Part shown: piece after piece, positions 45,544 to 54,310 of the stretch
How the letters are laid out: the number at the start of each line of letters is the position of its first letter
How positions within the stretch are numbered: the first letter of the stretch is position 1
NCBI GenBank assembly: GCA_020284085.1
Contig: JACEVL010000083.1
Span: 1,421,001 to 1,485,000, forward strand
Length of the DNA: 64,000 bases
Reading direction: 5' to 3'
From: Aporrectodea caliginosa
Lineage: Eukaryota > Annelida > Clitellata > Crassiclitellata > Lumbricidae
Notes under the pieces: model-generated
The model's input: the letters and a program-made list of their open reading frames with translations, nothing else
What the model was told of the DNA's origin: nothing
Databases searched by the model: none
Program-made: the position numbers and the translations under genes

Positions 45544-46170
45544 GTAGGACTATCATAGGCCAGGAAATAATCGTCCATTGTTTGACATAGCAAGAATGTC
45601 TTAGGCCTATGTCATCTTTCAAGTTTTGGGAGAGGATGGGTGATTTTTCTGGTGGTGTAAAGCAAGTGAGTTTAACTCTAGCTCGACAATCGCAATTTCA
45701 TATCTCGTGTATTATTTAAAAACATCTACTAAATACATATATTCCCCAGTATAAGCTTATACCTTATTGGTTACCTCGTTCGTTCCCCTAACTAACATTG
45801 CCACTAGCCTAATTCCTCTTTAGTAACTAACTGTTAGAGCTCAGATAATATTTGCTATCTCAACCCATTTGATAACTAACTGTCAGAGCCGAGACAATTT
45901 TTCCTAGCTGTTACCTGTAACAAGTTGCGACCTGTCAGCTTGATGTTGAGAATAAACGAAATTGATTCATTGTTGGATTGATTGGCTCAACAACTAATCT
46001 ACATGTGTCACTTGTAACCAGTTGTGTCCTTGAGTAACACATGTAGATTAGTTGTTGAGCCAATCAATTAACTTTTACGCGTGACTTTCTTGACGCAGAT
46101 TACTCTGAAACACTGCATAGGTTTACATGCCTATATTAACTTATATTACAGCCTCAAAGCGTTTGTTTAG
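45544..46170 (+). other. Aquaporin intron with long perfect hairpin
   Basis: A 627-bp intron with GTAGGA donor and TTGTTTAG acceptor. It holds a local duplication around TAACTAACTG (45823 and 45880) and a 32-bp inverted repeat (45977-46068). Confidence 0.75.
45977..46068. repeat. Perfect 32-bp inverted repeat
   Basis: Arms 45977-46008 and 46037-46068 are exact reverse complements (left arm begins ATTGATTGGCTCAACAAC). The loop is 28 bp. It could be a small MITE or a transcribed hairpin in the aquaporin intron. Confidence 0.88.
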
Positions 46171-47264
46171 GTAAGAATATCCCAGCGATCTACCTAAATC
46201 CCGTCTTGGCCAACGCTCAGCTTCTTGGATGCAGCGACCAACATATAATGGAACACGTCATGGTCTACTGGATCGGTCCACTGGTCGGTGCGTCCGTGGC
46301 CGTCTATTCCACCTTCTGCAGCCAAGAGATGCAGCGCAAGCTGTGTCGTCCTTGCGTTACGTTCGACGAATGCCCTTCCACCGAATCCAGTCAACCATGT
46401 CGCCCTTCAGACAACGGCACCAAGTGCGGAGTCTGTGATTCCAAGTCACGGTCCAATTCGTCTCGTCCTTGCCGGTGCTTATGTGACGATGGCGATGACG
46501 TCGTTGAAGGTGAGTGTTGCGAGGAGGACGTCGAGCCGAGCGCCTGCCGACCGAGTGGCTGTGGAATCACAGCACAGGTCCGGCAGACGACGGCCATCAA
46601 CGGATCCAAACAGCTGGCTTACCTCTTCGATATACCACCGACCGTCTGCAGGAAGGGGTTACGGCTCCGTCACAACATTCTCGTCACGAAGAAGAAGCCC
46701 AAGTGCGAATCGGATCTCTGCTGTGACAGCTGGAAAGATTCGACGGATAGCGACTGGAGAAATTGCTGCCCGTTCCCCACTTCGCCCGAGTGCCAATCGG
46801 AAGACTGGCGAAGGTCGTGCTACGAGAGAAGAGATCGGTCCTGCTCGCCTGAACCAGGAGACTGCATGAATCATTCGTTAAGTAGAGGACCAAGTAGGGT
46901 CAAGAAGCCACAACGCAGATCCTCAACGCACAGGAAGCATTCGGAACACGCTAGAGACTCGGTCAGAAAAAGCCACAGCAGAAAGTCATCTCCGAGAGCC
47001 AGCGAGGGTCGAGAATCACCGAGAAGGAGACACAGTCGACCATCGAAAAAGTCGCATTCCCATCTTGACCATCACGCATCGAACAAAGCAAGCAGACATT
47101 CGCATGCCGACACTAACCTAGATCACAACAAGTCTCTGGCTAATACAAAGTCACAAGCTAAAGCAAAACCGAGTAAAATGTCTAGGGCAGATGTGACCCA
47201 TCATAACAAACCGTCTGCTTCAGCCAATCGCCCAATAGGAGACAGAACACGATCGAAAGTCTAA
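46171..47264 (+). CDS. AQP11/12-type aquaporin, exon 2 with long Cys-rich and basic tail
   Basis: The acceptor gtttgtttag and split codon G/GT give Gly219. Residues 220-267 complete the channel: IPAIYLNPVLANAQLLGC, then VMVYWIGPLVGASVAVY as the last helix. The second pore motif is again NPV (228-230). Cys239 lies nine residues after it, the position of the hallmark AQP11/12 cysteine (C227 in human AQP11). Residues 268-582 are an extra 315-residue tail. About 24 cysteines occur between 268 and 450, often as CxC or CC. A basic Ser/Arg/Lys/His-rich end follows (for example RKSHSRKSSPRASEGRESPR). The tail is open without interruption to TAA at 47264. AQP11 itself is about 270 residues, so the tail is a lineage-specific addition or a misjoined exon. 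Whole protein 582 residues. Confidence 0.82.
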
Positions 47265-48072
47265 AGCAGTGAATAAGTCCTCGATTGGTAGGTATCCCGG
47301 GTGACTATGAGTCCAAAAGTCTGTAACTGACGTGAAAAGTAAGAAGCCTCATGCCTTCCACAGTTAAACAACAGGCAGCAAACATTTCTTATCGGCCAAA
47401 TAGAAAACAAAAGGCGCTAAACGATGAAAAACAAAGAGCAAATACAATAGAAAGCATTATGTGTAATGGCTAAAGATGTTCATAATTATCGACTCTTTGG
47501 ATCTAAAAAAATAGTTAATATTATAAGAAGCGAAAGAAAGGCAGTGAAATAGTTATAAGAACCGGTATGGGTAACAAAACATTGCGTGTAAAAAGATGCT
47601 ACAATGTATGCGGTCCTTTGCACACACAACATTCGTAATATCATATGTAAAAAGATCTTTTTATGAAAAACTGATGTTTTGTAAACTGTCTCGATACTCT
47701 GCTTAGTAGCTTAGTCAGTCATATGACAGGGACGAGAGCTTCTTTGCCTCATTCCAACACACTCTGAGGTTAAGTCATCTGCTGTGTTACACAGATAGCT
47801 TAAGGGCAATGTTGTAGCATTACGCACAAATAGGCCTAGGTTAGTGTTTGCTGCCAGGCGCACGTGCAGGGCCAGGAGTCAATATCGACTGTACAGTGAT
47901 TCTATCTAGAGTCCTGAAATCTTATATGAACTCTGTTTACACAGAATGTGCACAGACTAAAGACATGTTTATACATGGTTATACTTTCACGTAGAATATA
48001 CATTATACAAGGCATGTTCTTGCAGAGCGAATGACAGAATAATGGGTAGGCCTATACGAAGTGAAGGCGACA
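47265..48072. other. Convergent intergenic spacer / 3' UTRs
   Basis: 808 bp between the aquaporin and choline dehydrogenase stop codons, which face each other. It should contain both 3' UTRs. I did not find a clear AATAAA on either strand. Confidence 0.5.
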
Positions 48073-49760
48073 CTACCGCTGACTGTCAAGCGTCGAGGGC
48101 GTCCAAACGGGGGCCGTTGATCGTGGGAGAGGGGGCCGTCCGAGGATAAGGTCCGCGGCCTTCTCGGCCATCATGATGACGGGTCCGTTGAGATTACCAC
48201 TGACGACGCTGGGCATGACCGACGCATCGACAACCCTAAGGCCTTCGATACCCACGACCCGCAGCTGCGAGTCGACTACGGTCATCGGGTCATCGGGCGA
48301 TCCCATTTTGTTCGTACACGAGGGGTGATAGGCCGACTCGACGTGTTCACGAATGAATGCGTCCAGGTCACGATCCGTCTGTGCCTGGGGTCCTGGAAGC
48401 AGTTCGCGACCGCGGTACGGTTCAAAGGCCTGCTGGGTGAAGATCTCACGGCTGAGGCGCACGCATGCACGTAGGTCTCTAAGGTCTTCTTCAGCTGAAA
48501 GATAGTTGGGTTCGATGATGGGGTGATGGCGTGGATTTGTAGATCGTAATCGTAGCCAGCCCTTACTCAGCGCACGCAACGTACCGACGTGGACCTGGTA
48601 CGCGTGACACGTACCCATCTTCTGCCCGTGGTCGACGATGACCGACGGTAGGAAGTGGAGCTGGATGTCCGGATGGGGGACTCCTGGGATGCTGCGGACG
48701 AAACCCCCGGCCTCCAGGTGAGAGGTCGCTGCCACTCCGGTCGACGTCGTGAACCACTGGAGTCCGGCCTTGATCATGTTCCACGGAAACTTCCACTGGA
48801 AGTTGTAGAGCGTCAATGGCTGCGTACATTCTTGTTGGACGAACAGTTCCAGGTGGTCCTGGAGATTCTGTCCGACGCCTTCCAGGTGTGCCACGACAGG
48901 TATGCCCAGTTTCTTCAGGTCATCGCCGTTCCCAACGCCGGACAACATCAGCAACTGAGGGGAATTGATGGCACCACCGCTTAGGATGACCTCCTTCGTC
49001 GCACGAACTCGCACAACCTCACCACGACTGTTTTCGTACTCGACCCCGATGGCTTTTGTTCCTTCGAAAAGTACCTTGTTCACAAGCGCCTTGGTCTCTA
49101 CGGACAGGTTGCTTCTGCCCAGCGCTGGCCTTAGGTATCCCGTCGAAGTACTGCAACGAGCTCCGTTTTTGATGGTCATATCGAAGTGGCCAAATCCTTC
49201 TTGCTGGTACCCGTTGCAGTCATCCGTGTAGGGGTAGCCTGCTTGAACGCCAGCGTCAATGAAGGCTTGATACAGAGGGTTCTTCGAGTTTCCCCTCGAG
49301 ACGTAGGTCGGTCCATCGCCGCCGCGATAGTCGTTACCACCAAGTTGGTGCGTCTGGGATTTACGGAAGTAGGGAAGGCAGTCGGCGTAGGACCATCCCT
49401 CTGCCCCTTCCTGTTGGTGCCAGCGGTCGTAGTCGAAGGGATGGCCGCGGATGTAGACCATCGCGTTGATGGACGATGAGCCGCCGAGTACTTTCCCACG
49501 AGGCCAGAAGAAGCGCCTCTTGTTTACGTGCTTCTGGGGCTCGGTTTCGTAGCACCAGCTGTACTTGGGGTTCTTGAGGCAGTACATAAGGGCGGCTGGC
49601 ATTCGGACCATCCATGTATTGTCTTTTGGACCAGCCTCGAGCAGAAGAACACGGCTGCGTTCGTCAGAGGTAAGGCGGTTGACGAGGACACATCCGGCCG
49701 ATCCAGCTCCAACGACAACGTATTCATATTCGGCAGTTGATGATGACACATTGCGAACAT
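48073..49760 (-). CDS. CHDH: Choline dehydrogenase, exon 2 (catalytic body)
   Basis: A GMC-family FAD flavoprotein that oxidises choline to betaine aldehyde at the mitochondrial inner membrane. With exon 1 the protein is 592 residues, essentially the length of human CHDH (594). Visible motifs (joined numbering) are the FAD-binding VVVGAGSAGC (45-54), GMC signature 1 GKVLGGSSSINAMVYIRGH (from 119), GMC signature 2 GGAINSPQLLMLSGVG (about 292-307), and the catalytic pair His509 (AYHPSCTNKMG) and Asn555 (SGNLN). PHPDIQLHFLP and the C-terminus TLDSQR also match CHDH. The frame is open upstream to an ATG at 49773, but that MPFT start lies across the acceptor ccttttacag, so the real exon should begin at 49760. 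Confidence 0.97.
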
Positions 49761-49958
49761 CTGTAAAAGGCATTCCACGAAATACAGTTGCTTTAGGATA
49801 TTATCCAATGCAATATTTATAGTGCAATATAGACTTAGAAAGCTACAGAAAAGTCGAACAATAATTACTGATTTGATTCATTTGAAACGCATAACAGTTT
49901 TGTAGATAGGCCCTAAGCTATAGGCCTACAGGCCCCTATAATCGGTCATTTGTATCTA

Positions 49959-50539
49959 CACGGTGATTCAATAAAAAGTAAGCCAAACTTTGTATTTCAT
50001 ATAAGTACTTCTAACATGAAAACAGTATTAAATTTTTTTGTGAAGAAACTCTCAGTAGTATGGTTTAATCATTTAATTAAAGAAGATGTTCAAAATGTCC
50101 TCCTTCTGCACGTAAGCCTGGAGGCGATGGCGCCATTGGGCAACGTTTTCTTCAGTGCGCGATGACCTTCGTCTGCCACTACCAATGACGCGGTCGACTG
50201 ACCCTGTTCCGCTAATTTTTCGAAGCAATTTATCTAATCCGCTTCTGGTCCAGTGTTTTTCTAGAGACTCTTGTAGAAATTGACGGCTGCTGTAATTCTT
50301 GGATTCCCTCAAACCTTTTATCATGTGTAAAGGCTTTTTTTCGGAAATTGCTAGTTTCTTGTTTATGTTTTTAATTGTATTATCGTCTGCTTTTTTGAGT
50401 AGGAAATAAAAACCAGAAGTCATTAAAATGAAAAGTAAGTGTGTGCATGTTTTTATTATTAAAATATTATTAATAAAATATAGTTCAAGCTTTAATATTT
50501 GTTTATAAAGTTTGGCTTACTTTTTATTGAATCACCGTG
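49959..50539 (-). mobile_element. Non-autonomous mariner/IS630-like element, 581 bp
   Basis: Perfect 33-bp terminal inverted repeats begin CACGGTGATTCAATAAAAAG and are flanked by TA on both sides. The minus strand encodes a 116-codon frame (50073-50423). It joins a transposase DNA-binding segment (TGSVDRVIGSGRRRSSRTEE) directly to the transposase C-terminus (QWRHRLQAYVQKEDILNIFF). The catalytic DDE/D core is missing, so this is an internally deleted copy. The TIRs and clean TA duplication suggest a fairly recent insertion. Confidence 0.9.
50073..50423 (-). pseudogene. Internally deleted transposase frame in the mariner-like element
   Basis: 116 codons, without catalytic core. N-terminal ~95 residues resemble the helix-turn-helix part of IS630/mariner transposases, fused in frame to the last ~20 residues. 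It could still make a small DNA-binding peptide, but no expression evidence exists. Confidence 0.7.
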
Positions 50540-50743
50540 TATATCGAGCATCACTTCAGATATCCTGATAGCGTGATCAGTGGCGGCACTACAGCAGGGC
50601 AACCAGGGCAAATGCTCTGGTAAAAAGCCTTGTTTGCACTGGTCATTGCCCTGCCTCAGAAAAAGGTGAGAATGCGCTTCATATTTCTATAAATAAATAA
50701 ATCTATAACAATACAAATAAATAAATGCAATTATTTGCCTTAC

Positions 50744-50834
50744 CTGTTCCAGTAGAGGATTCGCCATTCGATAGGCGGATATGCCAGTGCTTGGTCTGCA
50801 GACCCAATCTATTACCCAACTTCCGAACGAACAT
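50744..50834 (-). CDS. CHDH: Choline dehydrogenase, exon 1 (mitochondrial presequence)
   Basis: ATG at 50834 begins MFVRKLGNRLGLQTKHWHIR and LSNGESSTGT, then a phase-1 donor ACAG/GTAAGG. The split codon G/AT joins exon 2 as Asp31 in VRNVSSSTAEYEYVVVG. The peptide is basic, lacks acidic residues before position 25 and looks amphipathic, as expected of a mitochondrial targeting presequence. Exact phase agreement and the resulting total length of 592 residues support it. Confidence 0.82.
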
Positions 50835-51297
50835 GACTGCAGTGTTCTTAGGAGAACCCTTTCAGACTGAACAGCGACACCTCTTCCAGTCTATCTAAGT
50901 AAACGTAAACTTACAACTGGAAATGTTAGGCTAACAACTGCTGTTGTACTTTGCCGTCCCAACGACAGGCCAGGCCTACAGCTTTCTACTGGCTTGTGTG
51001 GCTACCTATTGAACCTGCCATTTACAATGACACATCTCGAACTCTTTGACCTCGATACATATCGAAAGGGCCTAAGCACGTGCGAAGCTTCATTTACAGA
51101 CAATAGGCTAATAGCCAACCATGACAGGTTGGGTCTTGTTGGTTCCTTTGTAGCCTCCAAACCTTTCAGGGTTTCTTACGTTCGGCACAAGAATAAAGCT
51201 GGTTCGGGTTGGTTTGGTCAATTGATTTTCCCACAGCTGTCTCGGATCCATATCCTCAATAGATTCCTTTTAGAAATTCTTAGAGGGCAGACACGAC

Positions 51298-51345
51298 AAG
51301 ACAGACACACAGACAGACAGACAGACAGACGGCACGCACAGGCAT
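51298..51345. repeat. CAGA microsatellite
   Basis: ACAGACAGACAGACAGACGG within a longer interrupted CAGA/CACA run. Confidence 0.85.
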
Positions 51346-51914
51346 ACAGACGCGACAGAAATGGACAGGCACACAAGCGAACACATTCTTACCAATACCA
51401 ATCAAGCGTTATAATTAAGTCTGTAAAAACTAAAAAGTTCAATATTACCTGTTCCGAAACCTAGGGTCCGCAGTATTTATATGGTTTACAAATCGATTAG
51501 CCTTAAGCCTACATGCGAGTTAACCTACTTCATAAATAACAATAACACTACTTCTACAGGCCTGCCATGGATAGGCCTTATATTCACTGGCCATGTAGAC
51601 TACAGCGGTATGCCCTACAGCCTTGTAGGCCTACTAACCGGTGTCACCTTAGCTACACGGCCTGTAGGAAGACTGCTACGTTCATTGGTCGCGTTGCCCG
51701 CATACTGGGCTGTTGCGTGCGCTTTTATCAGTGCTAGAACAACGGACTTTGGTATCCGAGTGCACACTGCACATCTGAACTTTACCTTGTACGTGTCTAG
51801 GTCATGTAGCATGCGGTCTGTGGAGGCGTTAGATCGTTGGGTACATCATCCATTTGACACTCGATCGTTTAGTCTGCCCAGCTTAGAGCCTATTTACCTA
51901 CAGTTAGTGTTGTT

Positions 51915-52085
51915 TTAGTTTTGCCTTGAGTTTTAGTTTTAGTTATTATTAGTTTTACATGCTAGGTGTTTTAGTTATTATTAGTTTTAGTTATTTCACC
52001 AAGTTTTAGTTTTAGTTATTATTAGTTTCACATGCTAGGGGTTTTAGTTATTATTAGTTTTAGTTATTTCGCCGAGTGTGGCAAT
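51915..52085. repeat. TTTTAGTTATTATTAG tandem-like repeat, block 1
   Basis: GTTTTAGTTATTATTAGTTT and TTTCACATGCTAG.GTTTTAG recur with a period of about 65 bp on top of a 6-bp TTTAGT period. Confidence 0.85.
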
Positions 52086-52299
52086 ATTTTTCCCACACAC
52101 AGCTTTTAGCACCAAAAAGGATTCACTCGCTACAATCTGTTTCTAATTGATACTTAAAACAGTCCCATACACCACTAGTTTTAGGTCTACCACCTAAATT
52201 TAGTTCGGACATCTTATAAAATTCCAAAGATCGGAAGATTACCGAACGAAGTGCTGATTATATAACGCGAATATCCATGAACATTGAATATCCTAAGAT

Positions 52300-52500
52300 G
52301 CTATAGGTTTTCGTTATGTGTTTTCGTTTTGGTTTTCGTTATGTGTTTTCGTTATTATTAGTTTTGACCGGTTTAGTTTTAGTTTTTATTTCGTTATCGT
52401 TTTTCCTCGAGTTTTCGTTTTAGTTTTAGTTTTAGTTAACTATAACCTTTTGTTTTAGTTAACGAAGGTTTTCGTTTTAGTTATCGTTAACGAAAACAAC
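52300..52500. repeat. TTTTAGTT/TTTTCGTT repeat, block 2
   Basis: Degenerate TTTTCGTTATG, TTTTAGTTTTAG and GTTAACGAA units; related in composition and period to block 1 and separated from it by about 215 bp of unrelated sequence. Confidence 0.8.
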
Positions 52501-52514
52501 ACTACCTACAGTTC

Positions 52515-52740
52515 AACGTTCGGCGTACTCTAGTGGTTAGCCTGCTGGACTGTCAACTGAGTAGTCGTGGATTCAAATCTCCACCAGGGCAGAAATGTGT
52601 TTCGAGATTTCTGCTTCACTTGCGTGCTTAGCCTATAGGCCTACTCGGCTACGACGAGAGCGCCATTTAAGGGTCCTCCGTGCGGACCGCGCTACCCCGA
52701 GGTTTTAAGGTTTTTTTAACCTCTGAAATAATTAAGCCAC
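52515..52740 (+). mobile_element. tRNA-derived SINE with 3' body (copy 2)
   Basis: The head contains TAGTGGTTAGCCTGCTGGAC (box-A character) and, about 35 bp on, GTGGATTCAAATCTCCACC (box B within a T-arm-like hairpin). The body from 52650 matches 33405-33490. A decayed anticodon arm and the attached body distinguish it from a tRNA gene. Confidence 0.68.
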
Positions 52741-54100
52741 CGTCAGGAAACGCACCGGCATCCTCACTCACACGTACAGGCACCAATGTTGCTATAAACC
52801 GGATCAGTGCTAACAACTCTGTATGCTATCCAGAGACTGGGCAGAGTATGAATATAGCCACATATTGAGGTGGGGACAGTCAATGAAACCATCCCCTAAA
52901 TTGTGCCGTGTTCATGATTTCTTTCGTTGGTTAGCTAGGCTATTGATGTTAAAAGAAGTTAACGCAATATTAGATATAATGAACAGTGGCGTGGCCAGGT
53001 TTTAACAACAGGTGAAGCGACACTTTAAAATGCCCCACTTACCAAAATAAATGATTTAACACTCTTCCATATTCATGTAATTATCTTGGGGTAACCCATA
53101 TGCCATTTATGTTCGTTGTCTTTGATACGAATAACAACTTCATCGTTAAGTAAGCTCTGCAGGAAGACTCAATCTCTGAGCAATGGGTCATTTTCACAGA
53201 ATCATCTGTAGCCTATTATTGTGTCTGTAAACGTAAGGTTACGCGTTCATAATAGGTTCCTATGTTGATTTTCAGACCAATTAACTGACCTTACTAGCTA
53301 TAGGCTAGCCTCTTAATTAGTAACAACAGATCAGACGAGTGAAATACACAATAGCAGAATGGCATAGTAAAGTTCAAATGCCCTTTGCCACTCTTATTAT
53401 GGGCATCAGTGTGAACTCGCCAATGCATTGGGTATGTCGATCATCAGAATTCTCGAGCGCTCTCCCACTTCAGGTAATTGGGCCAGAAAAGGTGTTAAGT
53501 AAGTTCCTCAACTCCCTCGCTTATAGGGCCTAGTTACTTTGTATGTATGTAGGTTAGCACATGTATTCATGCAGGCGTAGCCTACACGTATGGGCGTACG
53601 TATACAAAGGCCTACGTACTTGACCTGGCCTATATTTAATGCGGATACGACATTTTCTTCGACTCCAATGAGACTTAATAATGGTTTCATTAGTGATTTC
53701 TGTCAATGCTCACTCAGGGTGCCTTCTGCTGTTAGAAGTGCAGTGAGGGTAAAGATCAAAGGGCGGGGCAACACGAAATGAACGAGGAAATTTCCTACCC
53801 GTGCGCAGATAGCATGAACCAGTGAGCGGAAATTTCTCTCCATACCCTTTCACATCACACGTACTCCTACCATGAGCTAACCAAGTAGGCCTATACAGGA
53901 CTGACTGAAAACAAAGTGAAAGCTATATGAGAATCATTTAGTGAGGCTCTTAAAGACACAACATAATAATAAATAGGGCCTATATAATATATATTATATA
54001 TAATACTGTACTGTATATTTATTATATATAATTTATATACAGTACAGTATAATATATCATTACATACATCTCTTCCATTCATGGCCTTAGATATCTTGGC
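52741..54100. other. Intergenic, no gene recognised
   Basis: No convincing coding region. It contains a palindromic AT stretch (53990-54057). Confidence 0.5.
53990..54057. repeat. Long AT-rich palindrome
   Basis: ATAATACTGTACTGTATA and TATACAGTACAGTATAAT are inverted copies around a short AT loop, capable of cruciform or hairpin formation. Confidence 0.85.
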
Positions 54101-54104
54101 TATG

Positions 54105-54310
54105 CTGCACAGGGTGACCTGGTTATTCCCCGACCCAAAACCCAGTGTAGCACAAAAGCTTCATTTGTAGGTCCAAGTTCTGTGAATAAGTTGCCTAGCA
54201 TTCTACACCAAGAGCACCTGCTTGTTCTTTACCTCCATAAGGCTCCATTCCCCAAGCGTTTGAAATGAGTCTCTCTTGAAAAGGCGGCTCTATATAATTC
54301 TTCATATACA
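54105..54310 (+). mobile_element. Decayed LINE 3' end
   Basis: The frame reads GDLVIPRPKTQCSTKASFVG, then PSSVNKLP, and ends near GGCGGCTCTATATAATTC. This matches the C-terminal pattern of L2-like reverse transcriptases (dlvvPrtrt...FsvagPslWNsLP) with several substitutions. Confidence 0.55.

Larger units (their letters stand above)
49761..50743 (-). other. CHDH intron 1
   Basis: A 983-bp intron with donor G/GTAAGG and acceptor TTTTACAG on the minus strand, more than half of it a mariner-like element. Confidence 0.82.
50835..52500. other. Region upstream of CHDH with simple repeats
   Basis: Probable CHDH promoter near 50840-50960 without a clear core element. A CAGA microsatellite lies at about 51298-51345. 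Two unrecognised frames (50994-51464 and 51481-51918) are open but have no family resemblance. Long T/A/G-rich TTTTAGTT repeats fill 51915-52085 and 52300-52500. Confidence 0.5.

Noticed and set aside
48563..49499. Open frames of 84-109 codons overlapping choline dehydrogenase
   Set aside because: Shadow frames in a GC-rich coding exon.
49761..49773. MPFT start of choline dehydrogenase
   Set aside because: The start spans a splice acceptor; the upstream exon with a targeting presequence matches in phase and restores the usual length.
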